64,000 nt of DNA from Chryseobacterium sp. ERMR1:04 (GTDB lineage Bacteria > Bacteroidota > Bacteroidia > Flavobacteriales > Weeksellaceae): the NCBI RefSeq assembly GCF_001297705.1, contig NZ_LIRF01000003.1:1116001-1180000 (forward strand), given 5' to 3'. Under the pieces are notes generated by a model. It saw only the letters and a program-made list of their open reading frames with translations, was not told the DNA's origin and ran no database searches. The translations under genes were made by a program, and so were the position numbers. This document shows positions 44,430-53,553 of this stretch, piece after piece. The first letter of the stretch is position 1, and the number at the start of each line of letters is the position of its first letter.

Positions 44430-44963
44430 ATGGATACAAAAAATTTCAAAATCAACAGCGAAAACAGCTTAGTTGAATGGATCGGAAGAAAAGTAACCGG
44501 AGCCCACAACGGAACAATCGAAGTAAAAGAAGGAAATTTTACTTTTGAAAATGACATTCTTTTTTCAGGAAAATTTGTAATCAACACAAGATCGATCAAA
44601 ATTCTTGATATCGAAGATCCTGAAACCAATACCCAATTTGCCCATCATTTGGCTTCTGATGATTTCTTTAACTCAGATCAGTTTCCTGATGCCGTTTTCG
44701 AAATCAAGCATGCAGAACCTAGTGAAAATAATCTTTATCATGTAACCGGAGATCTTACCATTAAAGGAATTACCCACTCCATTGATACAAGTTTACAGAT
44801 CGTTAAGACAGATAATATTGCAGTTTTAGACACTAAAATTGTTATCGACAGAACCAAATTCAATATCAAATTCAGATCATCCAATTTCTTCACTAATCTT
44901 GGTGACACCTTGATCTACAATAACTTTGATCTGAATATTCATTTAGTTGCAGACGCACAGTAA
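44430..44963 (+). CDS. YceI-family protein
   Basis: A 177-residue protein with the YceI-like lipocalin fold. Family marks are SLVEWIGRKVTGAHNGTI, FPDAVFEIKHAE and GDLTIKGITH. It lacks a signal peptide, so it would be cytosolic, unlike E. coli YceI. Family members bind isoprenoid-like ligands in a hydrophobic pocket. The ATG at 44430 gives MDTKNFKINSENS, the usual start; the frame extends 9 codons upstream. It is the first of a run of small oxidoreductase-type genes after the Crp-like regulator. Confidence 0.88.
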   Translation: MDTKNFKINSENSLVEWIGRKVTGAHNGTIEVKEGNFTFENDILFSGKFVINTRSIKILDIEDPETNTQFAHHLASDDFFNSDQFPDAVFEIKHAEPSENNLYHVTGDLTIKGITHSIDTSLQIVKTDNIAVLDTKIVIDRTKFNIKFRSSNFFTNLGDTLIYNNFDLNIHLVADAQ

Positions 44964-45038
44964 TTTATTAACAACAAACTTGTTTCAATTCTTATTTCAA
45001 CCACAAATCGAAGATTATCTCCTTTTAGTCGATGAATG

Positions 45039-45121
45039 ATATTTCGACGGAGTCAAAAGTTACAAAAGATGAACACATAAGTTTAAAAAAAATCTTTGCA
45101 TATTGAGCGGAGTCGAAATAT
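45039..45121. repeat. Inverted copies of a GGAGTCGAAA-type repeat
   Basis: ATATTTCGAC (45039-45048) and GTCGAAATAT (45112-45121) are exact inverted arms. The nearby GACGGAGTC and GCGGAGTC are related forms of the intergenic repeat GAGCGGAGTCGAAA, common in flavobacterial genomes. A weak relative (GAGCCGAGTC) is seen near 51.35 kb. Confidence 0.55.
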
Positions 45122-45245
45122 TATTCTTTTGCAAAACTCTTTTTTCTAATAATCAAGTAAAGGTTAAACATCCAAATAGCTTTTCTCTCTCTTTTGCGGT
45201 TAAAATAATAGTTCAAATAAACTTAACCTTTAAAAATTCAACATC

Positions 45246-45464
45246 ATGCCATTTATAAAAATAGATGTTTTACGCGAAGACCTTAGCCGCGAAAAAAAAC
45301 AAGAATTAATCAAAAAAATAAGCGAGGCGGTGACCACAGTTCTGAATAAAGATCCGCATCTAACCCACATCATGATCAATGAAATAGAAGATGACAACTG
45401 GGGATATGCAGGAGAACAGGTTTCCGTATTAAAAGAACAAGGATTTTCAACCGAAAAAAAGTAA
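45246..45464 (+). CDS. Tautomerase (4-oxalocrotonate tautomerase-like)
   Basis: A 72-residue protein starting MPFIKIDVLRE; the second residue, Pro, becomes the N-terminal catalytic proline after Met removal. The helix KKQELIKKISEAVTTVL and THIMINEIEDDNWG fit the small 4-oxalocrotonate tautomerase family. It is likely hexameric. It is the first of three tightly spaced genes (tautomerase, SDR, NTF2-like), 7 bp before the SDR gene. Confidence 0.9.
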   Translation: MPFIKIDVLREDLSREKKQELIKKISEAVTTVLNKDPHLTHIMINEIEDDNWGYAGEQVSVLKEQGFSTEKK

Positions 45465-45471
45465 ATTAAAA

Positions 45472-46203
45472 ATGAAAAAACAAACAGTTATTGTTACAGG
45501 CGCCTCATCAGGAATCGGCTTAGAAATTGCCCGCTATTTTCTGGACAGAGGAGATTGCGTAGTGATCAATTCACTCACAGCATCAAAATTAGAACAGGTT
45601 TATAACGAGTTGGGAGCAGGTGAGAATCTTGCCATGGTTGCAGGAAGTGTCGCAGACAAAGCCGTTGGAGAAAAATTAGCAAAAACGGCGATTGAAAAAT
45701 TCGGTTCGATTGATGTACTGGTTAATAATGCAGGAATTTATGACAACAAACCCTTTTTAGAAGTTACGGAAGAATATTTAGATCAATTTTTAAATACCAA
45801 TTTAAAAGGAACATTTTTCACCACACAATCTGTAATTCCACAGATGCAACTGCAAAAAGATGGAGTAATCATCAATATCGGTACGCCATTGGTTTACCAT
45901 GCGATCGCACAATCTCCATCTACAGCACCCATTGCAAGTAAAGGAGCAATTCATGCTTTAACATTACAACTGGCAGCAGAATTCGGGAAAGATAATATCA
46001 GAGTAAATACCGTTGCTGCAGGCCTCATAAGAACTCCAATGCACGATGAACATATTGATAACAATGCAGGTTTACATTTAATCAACCGCATTGGAGAACC
46101 GGAAGAGATTGCTCACATGGTTCATGCTATTGCTAAAAATAAATTGATTTCCGGTGCCATCATTAATGTAGATGGAGGAATGGGTGCCGGCCATAATTTA
46201 TAA
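45472..46203 (+). CDS. SDR-fold protein lacking the catalytic tyrosine
   Basis: A 243-residue classical-length SDR. The cofactor motif TGASSGIG (9-16) and NNAG (85-88) are intact. The active-site YxxxK is degenerate: lysine is K157 but position 153 is Pro in STAPIASKGA, and the usual active-site Ser region reads IINIGTPLVYH without the Ser. The C-terminal VDGGMGAGH is typical. Cofactor binding is expected; conventional carbonyl reduction is doubtful. It sits between tautomerase and NTF2-like genes. Confidence 0.88.
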   Translation: MKKQTVIVTGASSGIGLEIARYFLDRGDCVVINSLTASKLEQVYNELGAGENLAMVAGSVADKAVGEKLAKTAIEKFGSIDVLVNNAGIYDNKPFLEVTEEYLDQFLNTNLKGTFFTTQSVIPQMQLQKDGVIINIGTPLVYHAIAQSPSTAPIASKGAIHALTLQLAAEFGKDNIRVNTVAAGLIRTPMHDEHIDNNAGLHLINRIGEPEEIAHMVHAIAKNKLISGAIINVDGGMGAGHNL

Positions 46204-46204
46204 C

Positions 46205-46657
46205 ATGAAATACTTATCATTATGGGTATGGCTGTTTATCTTTCCGATAAGCAGCTTTGCTCAAAAAGCCAACATCATGAACACAGATACCACACAAGAA
46301 ACAGAAATAAGAAATGTAATCGAGCAATATTATTCCAAAGGAATTTATGAAGGAAACACCGAGCTTTTAAAAGATATTTTTCATAAAGACGCTTTACTTT
46401 TTGGAGATGTAAAAGGAGTTCCTTATTACAAAACCGCCGCACAATATATTGAGGGTGTTGGAAGCCGACTAAGTCCGGAAAAATCAGGGAAAGCGTTTAA
46501 AGCAACAATCATTTCTATTGACGTCATAAACACGATTGCTACCGCAAAATTAAATGTAAAAATGTATGATTTTAATTATTATAATTTTATAACTTTCCAT
46601 AAAATTGATGGTAAATGGCTTATCGTCAATAAAACATTAACTGATGTAGAACTTTAA
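46205..46657 (+). CDS. Exported NTF2-like protein (SnoaL/DUF4440 type)
   Basis: A 150-residue protein with a signal peptide (MKYLSLWVWLFIFPISSFAQ) and an NTF2-like fold with ETEIRNVIEQYYSKGIYEGN and DGKWLIVNKTL. Lumazine-binding or SnoaL-like relatives are common. The ATG at 46205, 1 bp after the SDR stop, starts the signal peptide. Function unknown. Confidence 0.8.
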   Translation: MKYLSLWVWLFIFPISSFAQKANIMNTDTTQETEIRNVIEQYYSKGIYEGNTELLKDIFHKDALLFGDVKGVPYYKTAAQYIEGVGSRLSPEKSGKAFKATIISIDVINTIATAKLNVKMYDFNYYNFITFHKIDGKWLIVNKTLTDVEL

Positions 46658-46672
46658 TTTTAAATTAAAATC

Positions 46673-47749
46673 ATGTGGAATAAAAACAGAATAACAGATT
46701 TGTTGGGAATAGAATATCCCATTTTCCAAGGACCTTTTGGGGGCGGATTATCAACTGTCGAGTTGACCTCTACCGTCAGCAATCTTGGTGGACTGGGCGG
46801 ATTCGGAGCCTATACGCTATCTCCTGACGAAATGTATGAAGTTGACAAACAAATCAAACAAAAGACTGACAAACCTTATAATCTTAACCTTTGGGTGAAT
46901 GATCATGATATTATTGATAAAGAACATACAGAGAAACAATACAAAAAGACTGTTGAGATTTTTAAACCTTATTATGATCGTTTACATATTGAAATCCCTG
47001 CACTTCCACCCTCTTTTGAATCGAGATTTCAGAATCAGCTACAAGTTGTTTTTGACATAAAGCCTAAAGTCTTCAGCTTTATGTTTGGGCTGCTGGATCA
47101 GGATATTATTGAAAGATTGAAAAATCAGGGAACCATTGTAGCCGGAAATGCAACAACTTTGGACGAAGCCATCGCCTTAGAAAATATCGGGGTTGATGTG
47201 ATTGTTGCTTCAGGTTTTGAAAGTGGCGGCCACCGACCTTCATTTTTGGATAAAGCCGAGCTTTCAACGACAGGAACATTTGCGTTGATTCAATTAATTA
47301 AAGATAAAGTAAACATTCCCATTGTAGCTGCAGGAGGAATTGCAAGCGGCCGTGGAATTGCTGCTGCCATGACACTGGGCGCAGAAGCTGTACAAATAGG
47401 AACTGCATTTTTGGCGACTGAAGAATCAGGAGCATTGCCTGTTCACAGAGAATTTCTTTTTTCGGATGCGGCAAAATACACCACCCTTTCCAGAGCGTAT
47501 ACCGGAAGATTAGGACGAGGAATTACCACCGAAATAACAAGAGAATTATTGACTGCCACAGATCAAACGTTACCTTTTCCATTGCAAACAACGTTCATTT
47601 CATCCATGAGAAAAGCTGCTTTAGAACAGCAAAAAAATGAATTGGTTTTCTTCTGGGCAGGCCAGATAGCTCCACTATTAAAACATAAAAAAGCATCAAC
47701 ATTAATGCAATCATTAATAGAAGATGCTTCAAAAATTCTTTTAAAATAA
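46673..47749 (+). CDS. Nitronate monooxygenase (2-nitropropane dioxygenase family)
   Basis: A 358-residue flavin enzyme with the TIM-barrel family start IEYPIFQGPFGGG, the segment GVDVIVASGFESGGHRPS containing the catalytic His, and the FMN-phosphate segment VAAGGIASGRGIAAAMTLGAEAVQIGTAFL written here in parts: VAAGGIASGRG and GAEAVQIGTAF. It oxidises alkyl nitronates. It is the last gene of the run after the Crp-like regulator, which together suggests oxidative or nitro-compound metabolism. Confidence 0.92.
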   Translation: MWNKNRITDLLGIEYPIFQGPFGGGLSTVELTSTVSNLGGLGGFGAYTLSPDEMYEVDKQIKQKTDKPYNLNLWVNDHDIIDKEHTEKQYKKTVEIFKPYYDRLHIEIPALPPSFESRFQNQLQVVFDIKPKVFSFMFGLLDQDIIERLKNQGTIVAGNATTLDEAIALENIGVDVIVASGFESGGHRPSFLDKAELSTTGTFALIQLIKDKVNIPIVAAGGIASGRGIAAAMTLGAEAVQIGTAFLATEESGALPVHREFLFSDAAKYTTLSRAYTGRLGRGITTEITRELLTATDQTLPFPLQTTFISSMRKAALEQQKNELVFFWAGQIAPLLKHKKASTLMQSLIEDASKILLK

Positions 47750-47756
47750 TAAAATG

Positions 47757-47793
47757 GGGAATCGACTACATCGTCATTCCAATTTCGATTCCC
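47757..47793. terminator. Bidirectional terminator overlapping the dgt stop
   Basis: GGGAATCGA pairs with TCGATTCCC across 19 nt. The stem includes the last codons of the dGTPase gene. It separates the convergent nitronate monooxygenase and dGTPase genes. Confidence 0.65.
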
Positions 47794-49124
47794 TTTATTT
47801 TTCTGTATAGATCGGTGGCGTAATTGTCGGTCATTCCAGATACGAAATCAATCACTCCCAATACTCTTTGATAATCTGTTCCGTCTTCGTAAATAAACTG
47901 ATTTGGAAGGAGCTTTAATGCCATTTTATCGTAAGATTTTCTTTCATCTTTTGATTTTAAAATGGAAGGAATAAAATGATCCAACAATTCATACATTACG
48001 TTGTAACCCGCATTTTCAATCTCTACAACCGCTTTATGATTGTAAATTTTCTCAATTGAAAAACTTTCAATATCCTGTAGCGTTTTATTTTCGGATTTAT
48101 AAATATCCAGCAACGCCTTATCTAATTTTCCTTCAAGAATCGTATTAAAGTTTAATTTATAATTTTCGATAGAATTATTAATTAACGCATTGATCACTTT
48201 CGCTCTTAGATAAGATATTTTTTCATTTTCATTCGAAATCGAGTCCAGTTTTCTTTTCACTTTATTCACATCATCCGTTTCAGACTTCACCAATTCAAAA
48301 AACAGGTTTTTACAATCTGCTGTTGAAACAATCCCCAGTCTGTGGGCATCTTCCATATCAATAATGTTATAGCAAATATCATCTGCGGCTTCTACCAACC
48401 AAACAAATGGATGCCTTTTAAAAATATGAGGTTCCTCACTTTCTGAGATCAAATTGGTCGCTTTCGCAATTTCAAGAAAAGTATCTTTTTCATTTTGGAA
48501 AAAACCGAATTTCTTTCTGTGAATAATTCCTTTTTCCTTCGCAATGGCTTCGCAAGGATATTTTGCAATACTTGCCAACGTCGTCATGGTCAACTGGCTT
48601 CCTCCCGCGTCTTTTCCTTGTTGCTGATGTGCTAATACTCGTATCGCATTCGCATTTCCTTCAAAATTAACCAGATCTGCCCATTCTTTTTCATTGAATT
48701 TAGGCTTTAAATCCTTTTCATTTTTTTCAAAATAACTTGCAATGGCATCTTCCCCTGAATGTCCAAAAGCCGGGTTTCCAACGTCATGACAAAGGCAGGC
48801 TGCTGCAATTACATTTCCTAAATTGTGAAGGTAAAAACTTTTAGAATCTTCGTTTAGATCACTTTGAAAATTATCTGTGATAAACTCTCCGATAATACTT
48901 CCTAAACTTCTTCCTACAGATGAAACTTCTAAAGAATGTGTCAAACGGTTGTGTACAAAAACACTCCCAGGAAGTGGAAAAACCTGCGTCTTATTTTGCA
49001 GTCTTCTAAATGCAGAAGAAAAGATAATTCTGTCGAAATCTCTTTGGAAATCTGTTCGTGAAGCTCTGGTATGTGGATTATTTCCTGTGCGCTGATTCGT
49101 AAAAATCTGATTCAAGTTCATCAT
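47766..49124 (-). CDS. dgt: dGTP triphosphohydrolase, HD family
   Basis: A 452-residue protein that splits dGTP into deoxyguanosine and triphosphate. The start RTDFQRDFDRIIFSSAFRRL, the helix NRLTHSLEVSSVGRS and the metal-binding HDVGNPAFGHSGEDAI are diagnostic. The HD-superfamily metal residues H and D are in place. It is a monocistronic housekeeping gene in regulating dNTP pools. A TAnnTTTG match (TAATTTTG, 49136-49129) lies immediately upstream of the ATG, which would give a very short leader. Confidence 0.95.
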   Translation of the reverse strand: MMNLNQIFTNQRTGNNPHTRASRTDFQRDFDRIIFSSAFRRLQNKTQVFPLPGSVFVHNRLTHSLEVSSVGRSLGSIIGEFITDNFQSDLNEDSKSFYLHNLGNVIAAACLCHDVGNPAFGHSGEDAIASYFEKNEKDLKPKFNEKEWADLVNFEGNANAIRVLAHQQQGKDAGGSQLTMTTLASIAKYPCEAIAKEKGIIHRKKFGFFQNEKDTFLEIAKATNLISESEEPHIFKRHPFVWLVEAADDICYNIIDMEDAHRLGIVSTADCKNLFFELVKSETDDVNKVKRKLDSISNENEKISYLRAKVINALINNSIENYKLNFNTILEGKLDKALLDIYKSENKTLQDIESFSIEKIYNHKAVVEIENAGYNVMYELLDHFIPSILKSKDERKSYDKMALKLLPNQFIYEDGTDYQRVLGVIDFVSGMTDNYATDLYRKIKGIEIGMTM

Positions 49125-49191
49125 TCTCCAAAATTACTTCAAATTTTAATTTTATGGAATAGTATTTGAAATTTTATTGAAAAGTAAAGCC

Positions 49192-49926
49192 ATGCCAGAA
49201 GGTCCCTCCATCTTATTAATGAAAGAAGATCTGCAAAAATTTGCAGGTAAAAAAGTTATGACTGCATCCGGAGATTCCAACTTCGAAAAAGCACCTTTAG
49301 AAGGTGAAATTTTAAGAGAAATAAAGACTTTTGGAAAACAGACGTATCTTGTTTTTGATGAATTTGCAATTAGAATTCATTTATTGATGTTTGGGTCTTA
49401 CAGTGTGAACGGACATACAAAACCAGATAAAAACTTACGTTTAGGACTGGAATTCAAAACGGGTGGAATGTACTTTTATACCTGCAACGTAACATTAGTT
49501 GATCCTGAACTTTTATTAAAAATAGATTGGGAAGCCGACATCATGAGTGAGGAATGGAATCCTAAAAAAACTGAACAAAAACTAGGCTCAAATTCTAAAA
49601 TGATGGTTTGCGACGCTTTGATGAATCAGGATATTTTCTCAGGCGTTGGCAATATTATTAAGAATGAAGTTTTGTTCAGAATTGGTATTCAACCCGAAAG
49701 TCTTATCGGAAATTTACCTCCGAAAAAAGTAAAAGAACTCATTGCCGAAGCCCAAAAGTACAGTTTCGATTTTCTAGAATGGAAAAGAGAATCTGTACTG
49801 AAAAAGCACTGGCAGGTTTACAGTAAAAAGATATGTCCCATTTGTGGTCAGAAGCTCATCAAAAAAAATACAGGCCTAGGAAAGAGAAGTAGTTTTTACT
49901 GTGATAAAGATCAAAAGCTTTATTAA
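49192..49926 (+). CDS. DNA glycosylase, Fpg/Nei family
   Basis: A 244-residue base-excision enzyme. The start MPEGPS at 49192 is required because the N-terminal Pro and the Glu at 3 are catalytic; the frame is open 5 codons further upstream. The helix-two-turn-helix segment NQDIFSGVGNIIKNEVLF is intact. The C-terminal zinc finger has CPIC near 220 but the last Cys is replaced (YCDKDQKLY), so only three of the four zinc cysteines remain. It is adjacent to dgt in divergent orientation. Confidence 0.9.
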   Translation: MPEGPSILLMKEDLQKFAGKKVMTASGDSNFEKAPLEGEILREIKTFGKQTYLVFDEFAIRIHLLMFGSYSVNGHTKPDKNLRLGLEFKTGGMYFYTCNVTLVDPELLLKIDWEADIMSEEWNPKKTEQKLGSNSKMMVCDALMNQDIFSGVGNIIKNEVLFRIGIQPESLIGNLPPKKVKELIAEAQKYSFDFLEWKRESVLKKHWQVYSKKICPICGQKLIKKNTGLGKRSSFYCDKDQKLY

Positions 49927-49986
49927 AAATCATGTTTTTAAGAACAAAGAAATATCTTATTTTTATAAAAACTTAAAAACAATATA

Positions 49987-50613
49987 ATGACCGACAACAC
50001 GTGGCTTGGCCGATGGGACGACAGGTACAGCAATGATGAATTTGCATATGGTACCCAACCCAACAACTATTTAAAAGATCGATTACAAAAATTAGAACCA
50101 GCTTCTATTCTCTTTCCAGCTGAAGGAGAAGGAAGAAATGCTGTTTTCGCAGCTCAACTTGGATGGAAGGTTTCTGCTTTTGACATTAGTTCTGAAGGTA
50201 AAAACAAAGCATTACAGCTTGCGGAAAGCAACAACGTAACAATTGATTATCAAGTAGGCGAATTGCAAACATTGAATTTTCAGGAAGAACAGTTTGATGC
50301 GATTGCGCTTATTTACGCCCATTTTCCGGCTGATATTAAGTCGGCTATTCATAAAATGTTAGACCAATATCTTCGTAAAGGGGGCTATATTATTTTCGAA
50401 GCTTTCAGTAAAAATCATCTTAAATTGGTTTTGAAAAATGAAAAAGTAGGTGGCCCTAAAGACATTGGTTCTCTGTTTTCTATCGATGAAATTACCTCTG
50501 ATTTTCCAAATTATGAGATTATCGAATTAATAGAAACGGAAATTGAGCTTAATGAAGGGGTGTTTCATAATGGAACAGGATCTGTGATTCGGTTTGTAGG
50601 AAAGAAAAAATAA
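49987..50613 (+). CDS. Class I SAM-dependent methyltransferase
   Basis: A 208-residue methyltransferase. The start [17 protein letters not shown] and motif [20 protein letters not shown] resemble TehB/thiopurine-type small methyltransferases. Motif IV is [12 protein letters not shown]. Substrate unknown. It lies 60 bp downstream of the glycosylase gene, and 21 bp upstream of the next, so an operon is possible. Confidence 0.87.
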   Translation: MTDNTWLGRWDDRYSNDEFAYGTQPNNYLKDRLQKLEPASILFPAEGEGRNAVFAAQLGWKVSAFDISSEGKNKALQLAESNNVTIDYQVGELQTLNFQEEQFDAIALIYAHFPADIKSAIHKMLDQYLRKGGYIIFEAFSKNHLKLVLKNEKVGGPKDIGSLFSIDEITSDFPNYEIIELIETEIELNEGVFHNGTGSVIRFVGKKK

Positions 50614-50634
50614 CTTTTAAAACTCATAAAAATA

Positions 50635-51033
50635 ATGCCGGAAAATTTTGACAGAACCCAACCTCTTGATGCTGTAAAATACTTCAGAAACTGCATCTTA
50701 ACAGGTGACTTAGAAGGAGCATTAAGCTGCTTTGATAAAGATGCAACATATATTGAAAGAGACGGAGAAGAAATAAAAGGATTAGAAAACATCAAAAAAC
50801 CATTAGAGCACCTTTGTGGCTGGAAACCCAATATCCAAGGGATAAAACATAAAGCGACTGTCGTAGGAAATCTTGCCGTATGGGCAGATAAATGGATCCT
50901 AAAAGCCAGCGCCCCAGATGGAACTCCTATTGAAATGAATGGAGCAACCACCTGTATGATGAAAAAAAATGAAGAAGGAATTTGGTTATGGCTAGTCGAC
51001 AATCCTTTTGCAGGACAAATATTTGAGGATTAA
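50635..51033 (+). CDS. Cytosolic NTF2-like protein (SnoaL-type)
   Basis: A 132-residue protein with NTF2-like features: a helical start DAVKYFRNCILTGDLEGALS and a sheet with DATYIERDG and EIKGLENIKKPLEHL. It has no signal peptide. It resembles limonene-1,2-epoxide-hydrolase or nuclear-transport-factor type small proteins. Function unknown. Confidence 0.8.
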   Translation: MPENFDRTQPLDAVKYFRNCILTGDLEGALSCFDKDATYIERDGEEIKGLENIKKPLEHLCGWKPNIQGIKHKATVVGNLAVWADKWILKASAPDGTPIEMNGATTCMMKKNEEGIWLWLVDNPFAGQIFED

Positions 51034-51096
51034 ATAATCTATCTTAAAATCATATCTCTTATAAATTTTTAAGATCTTAATATTTAGAAATCTGCC

Positions 51097-51150
51097 TGTC
51101 CTTTTGCCTTGAAGCAAACGGACCAAAAATTCAAGACTGGAAACTGTAGC
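51097..51150. repeat. Direct repeat, copy 1
   Basis: A 54-bp unit that recurs at 51480-51533 with about five mismatches. It contains the internal hairpin GTCCTTTTGC / GCAAACGGAC (one mismatch). No gene is seen in the 528-bp gap 51034-51561. Confidence 0.7.
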
Positions 51151-51479
51151 TAAAAATGAGTCCTGCTCTCTAAAAATTCTAAAACTTGCGCGAAATGTAC
51201 TATTTGTTCTCCGAGTCAAAATTTGTCTCGCGCTTCAAACATAAGAGTTTTCTTGACGTTCACAGAATTCATTTTATTAACGCTACAGCTTCCTAGGTCG
51301 ATTATTAATTGTCATCAAAATGTAGATTTTTAACAGAATCTCATGCTGAGCCGAGTCAAAGCACTTCATTTTATGTACAGTAAGTTTGGGATAAAGCCAA
51401 TTGGAGGTATTTTAAAATGAAAACGGGCTAAGACCTGTTCCTATTTATTTATATTGTTGAAAAAATTCTCTTTTTAAGA

Positions 51480-51560
51480 TGTCCTTTTGCCTTGAAGCAA
51501 ACGGGCCAGAAGTTCAAGACTGGAAGCTGTAACGAATTAATGCTACAGCTTCCAAAGTCG
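51480..51560. repeat. Direct repeat, copy 2, with a hairpin terminator-like end
   Basis: Copy 2 (51480-51533) is followed by TACAGCTTCC (51543-51552), which pairs with GGAAGCTGTA inside the copy. This hairpin lies just beyond the LytTR stop at 51562 and may terminate that gene. The sequence downstream of copy 1 (51282-51320) resembles this and the LytTR 3' end, so about 380 bp may have been duplicated. Confidence 0.6.
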
Positions 51561-51561
51561 T

Positions 51562-52293
51562 TTATGAATTACCATCCAAATTTAAAGATCCACCAGAATA
51601 TCTTGTAAAAAAAGCTGATTTATACACTTCTCCCAGCGGAATCTCTGAATCTTCGATATATATATTATGATTATCAAAAGAATCAATGCAGTTGATATTC
51701 ACCACGTATGATTTGCTTACCCTCAAGAAAATATCCTCAGAAATTTTCTGATGGATTGTCTTTAAATTCATAGCCGTAATCAGTTTTTGAGTCTGGGTAT
51801 GGATAACCACATAATCCTTTAGCCCTTCAATAAATTTAATCTCCGAAAAATTGATTTTATAATACCTTCTATCTGCTTTAATAAACAGAAAATCTGCAGT
51901 ATTAGATTCCACCGTGTTTTTTACCGTATCTCTGGATAAAAGTTCTTTATACAAAACGGCTTTTTCTATGGCTTTTTCCAACCTTTGTTTATCGATAGGT
52001 TTAAGTAAATAATCCACCGCTTCCAGTTCATAACTCTTTAAAGCATATTGAGAATAGGCTGTGGTAAAAATAACCAACGTCTCTTTGGGAAGCATTTCAG
52101 CAAACTCCAATCCCGTCACCAAAGGCATTTCTATATCCAGAAAAATAAGGTCTACTTCATTTGTTTTTAAAAACTCGATGGCAGCAGGTGCATTTGAAAA
52201 TTTGCCCAATACTTCAACCTGAGACACTTCATTAATCAGCGACTGCATTTCTGCTCTTGCCAACGGTTCATCATCAATTATAATACAATTCAT
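51562..52293 (-). CDS. LytTR-type response regulator
   Basis: A 243-residue two-component response regulator. The receiver domain (about 1-120) has the phospho-acceptor Asp at 53 in DLIFLDIEMP and acidic residues at 7-8. The C-terminal LytTR DNA-binding domain (about 145-243) has DFLFIKADRRYYKINFSEIK and RVSKSYVVNINCID. It partners the kinase gene immediately upstream, which it overlaps by 4 bp. Confidence 0.93.
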   Translation of the reverse strand: MNCIIIDDEPLARAEMQSLINEVSQVEVLGKFSNAPAAIEFLKTNEVDLIFLDIEMPLVTGLEFAEMLPKETLVIFTTAYSQYALKSYELEAVDYLLKPIDKQRLEKAIEKAVLYKELLSRDTVKNTVESNTADFLFIKADRRYYKINFSEIKFIEGLKDYVVIHTQTQKLITAMNLKTIHQKISEDIFLRVSKSYVVNINCIDSFDNHNIYIEDSEIPLGEVYKSAFFTRYSGGSLNLDGNS

Positions 52294-53363
52294 ACAGGAA
52301 TTATTAGATTTACGGTATATTCTTTATCGGTAGAAATGATCTCTAAATGGTATTGATTCTGATACAAAAGCTCGAGACGTCTTTTGATATTCGCTAATCC
52401 CAATCCTCCATACTTCTTATCAGAAATAGAATAATTAGGGTTTTGAGAATTGGTACAGATAAAAGTTAGCTTTTTGTTTTCTACTTTGATGTTGATCTTT
52501 ACATAAGATTCCTGATCATCAATTTCAACACTATGCTTTACTGCATTTTCTACAAAAGTGGTAAATAAATTGGGCGGAATAAAAGTGCTGTTCAAAACTC
52601 TTTTATCATTTTCGCTATTGATCTCTACAGAAAAGCTTTCCCTTCTTATTTTTTCCAAATTAAGAAAATTGGATAGAAAATCTATTTCAGAAGTTAACAA
52701 CGTCTTTTCTTCCCCGTTTTCGTACAGCTGATACCTTAAAAATTCTGAAAGCTTGATGATTACCATGGTTGCTTTTTCAGGATCGGTTCTTATCAATGCT
52801 TTTACATTATTAAGCATATTAAACAAGAAATGAGGATTGATCTGATTTCGCAGCTCATTCAATTCCATATTTAAAGTGAGGTTACTTAATTCAGTAATTC
52901 TCTTATTATCCCTTGTCCATTTCTGGAGTAATTTCACAGTGGTGGTGGTTAATATAATAGGAATACACATCATCACCCCTTCATACAATCCGCCTTTATT
53001 CGGCCTCGGAATTTCATGAAGCCTATATTCTAAAAAATAACTGTTAAAGACATACCCTATCATATTCAAACCAATGATTCCAAGCAAGACCAACAAGACG
53101 AGATATGAAATATAGTAGGCTTTAAAGAAAAATAGCGGAACCAAAATATAAATATTGATGTAGGCCATGATGAGCAGGCAAACATATACAAAAACCAGAA
53201 TGTAATATTGAGAAACCCCACTGAACTCATGCCAGAACCTCGCATTATACAACAATCCAAAGAAGAAGATCATAAACACCAAGTGTCTCCAAAACCGATA
53301 ACGATTTCGTACAAGAAAATCTATAACGAGCGTATCGTTAGGCGCACTGGGTTTATATTTCAT
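52290..53363 (-). CDS. LytS/YehU-type sensor histidine kinase
   Basis: A 357-residue kinase with four hydrophobic segments (about 21-200) and the histidine-kinase internal region. The phospho-acceptor His is in NQINPHFLFNMLNNVKAL, the N-box is TTFVENAVKHS and the G-box GGLGLANIKRRL. The ATG at 53363 (MKYKPSAPNDTLV) is chosen; an in-frame start at 53507 would add 48 residues with an unlikely extra segment. It overlaps the regulator gene. No ligand-binding domain is present, so it probably senses membrane state. Confidence 0.9.
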   Translation of the reverse strand: MKYKPSAPNDTLVIDFLVRNRYRFWRHLVFMIFFFGLLYNARFWHEFSGVSQYYILVFVYVCLLIMAYINIYILVPLFFFKAYYISYLVLLVLLGIIGLNMIGYVFNSYFLEYRLHEIPRPNKGGLYEGVMMCIPIILTTTTVKLLQKWTRDNKRITELSNLTLNMELNELRNQINPHFLFNMLNNVKALIRTDPEKATMVIIKLSEFLRYQLYENGEEKTLLTSEIDFLSNFLNLEKIRRESFSVEINSENDKRVLNSTFIPPNLFTTFVENAVKHSVEIDDQESYVKINIKVENKKLTFICTNSQNPNYSISDKKYGGLGLANIKRRLELLYQNQYHLEIISTDKEYTVNLIIPV

Positions 53364-53553
53364 ATTAATTTGATCATTTTCAACAAAACAAAAATAAGTA
53401 ATAACGAAAACAATCTGCATAATATTATACCAACCTGCCATTTTATTATACAAAAATTCTACGCTCCCGATTTGGTATAAAATGTAGGGGCTTTGGTATA
53501 AAAACAAAAATCTGAGGGGTTATTCTCTATTCCTTTGCTCCTGTATAATTTAT

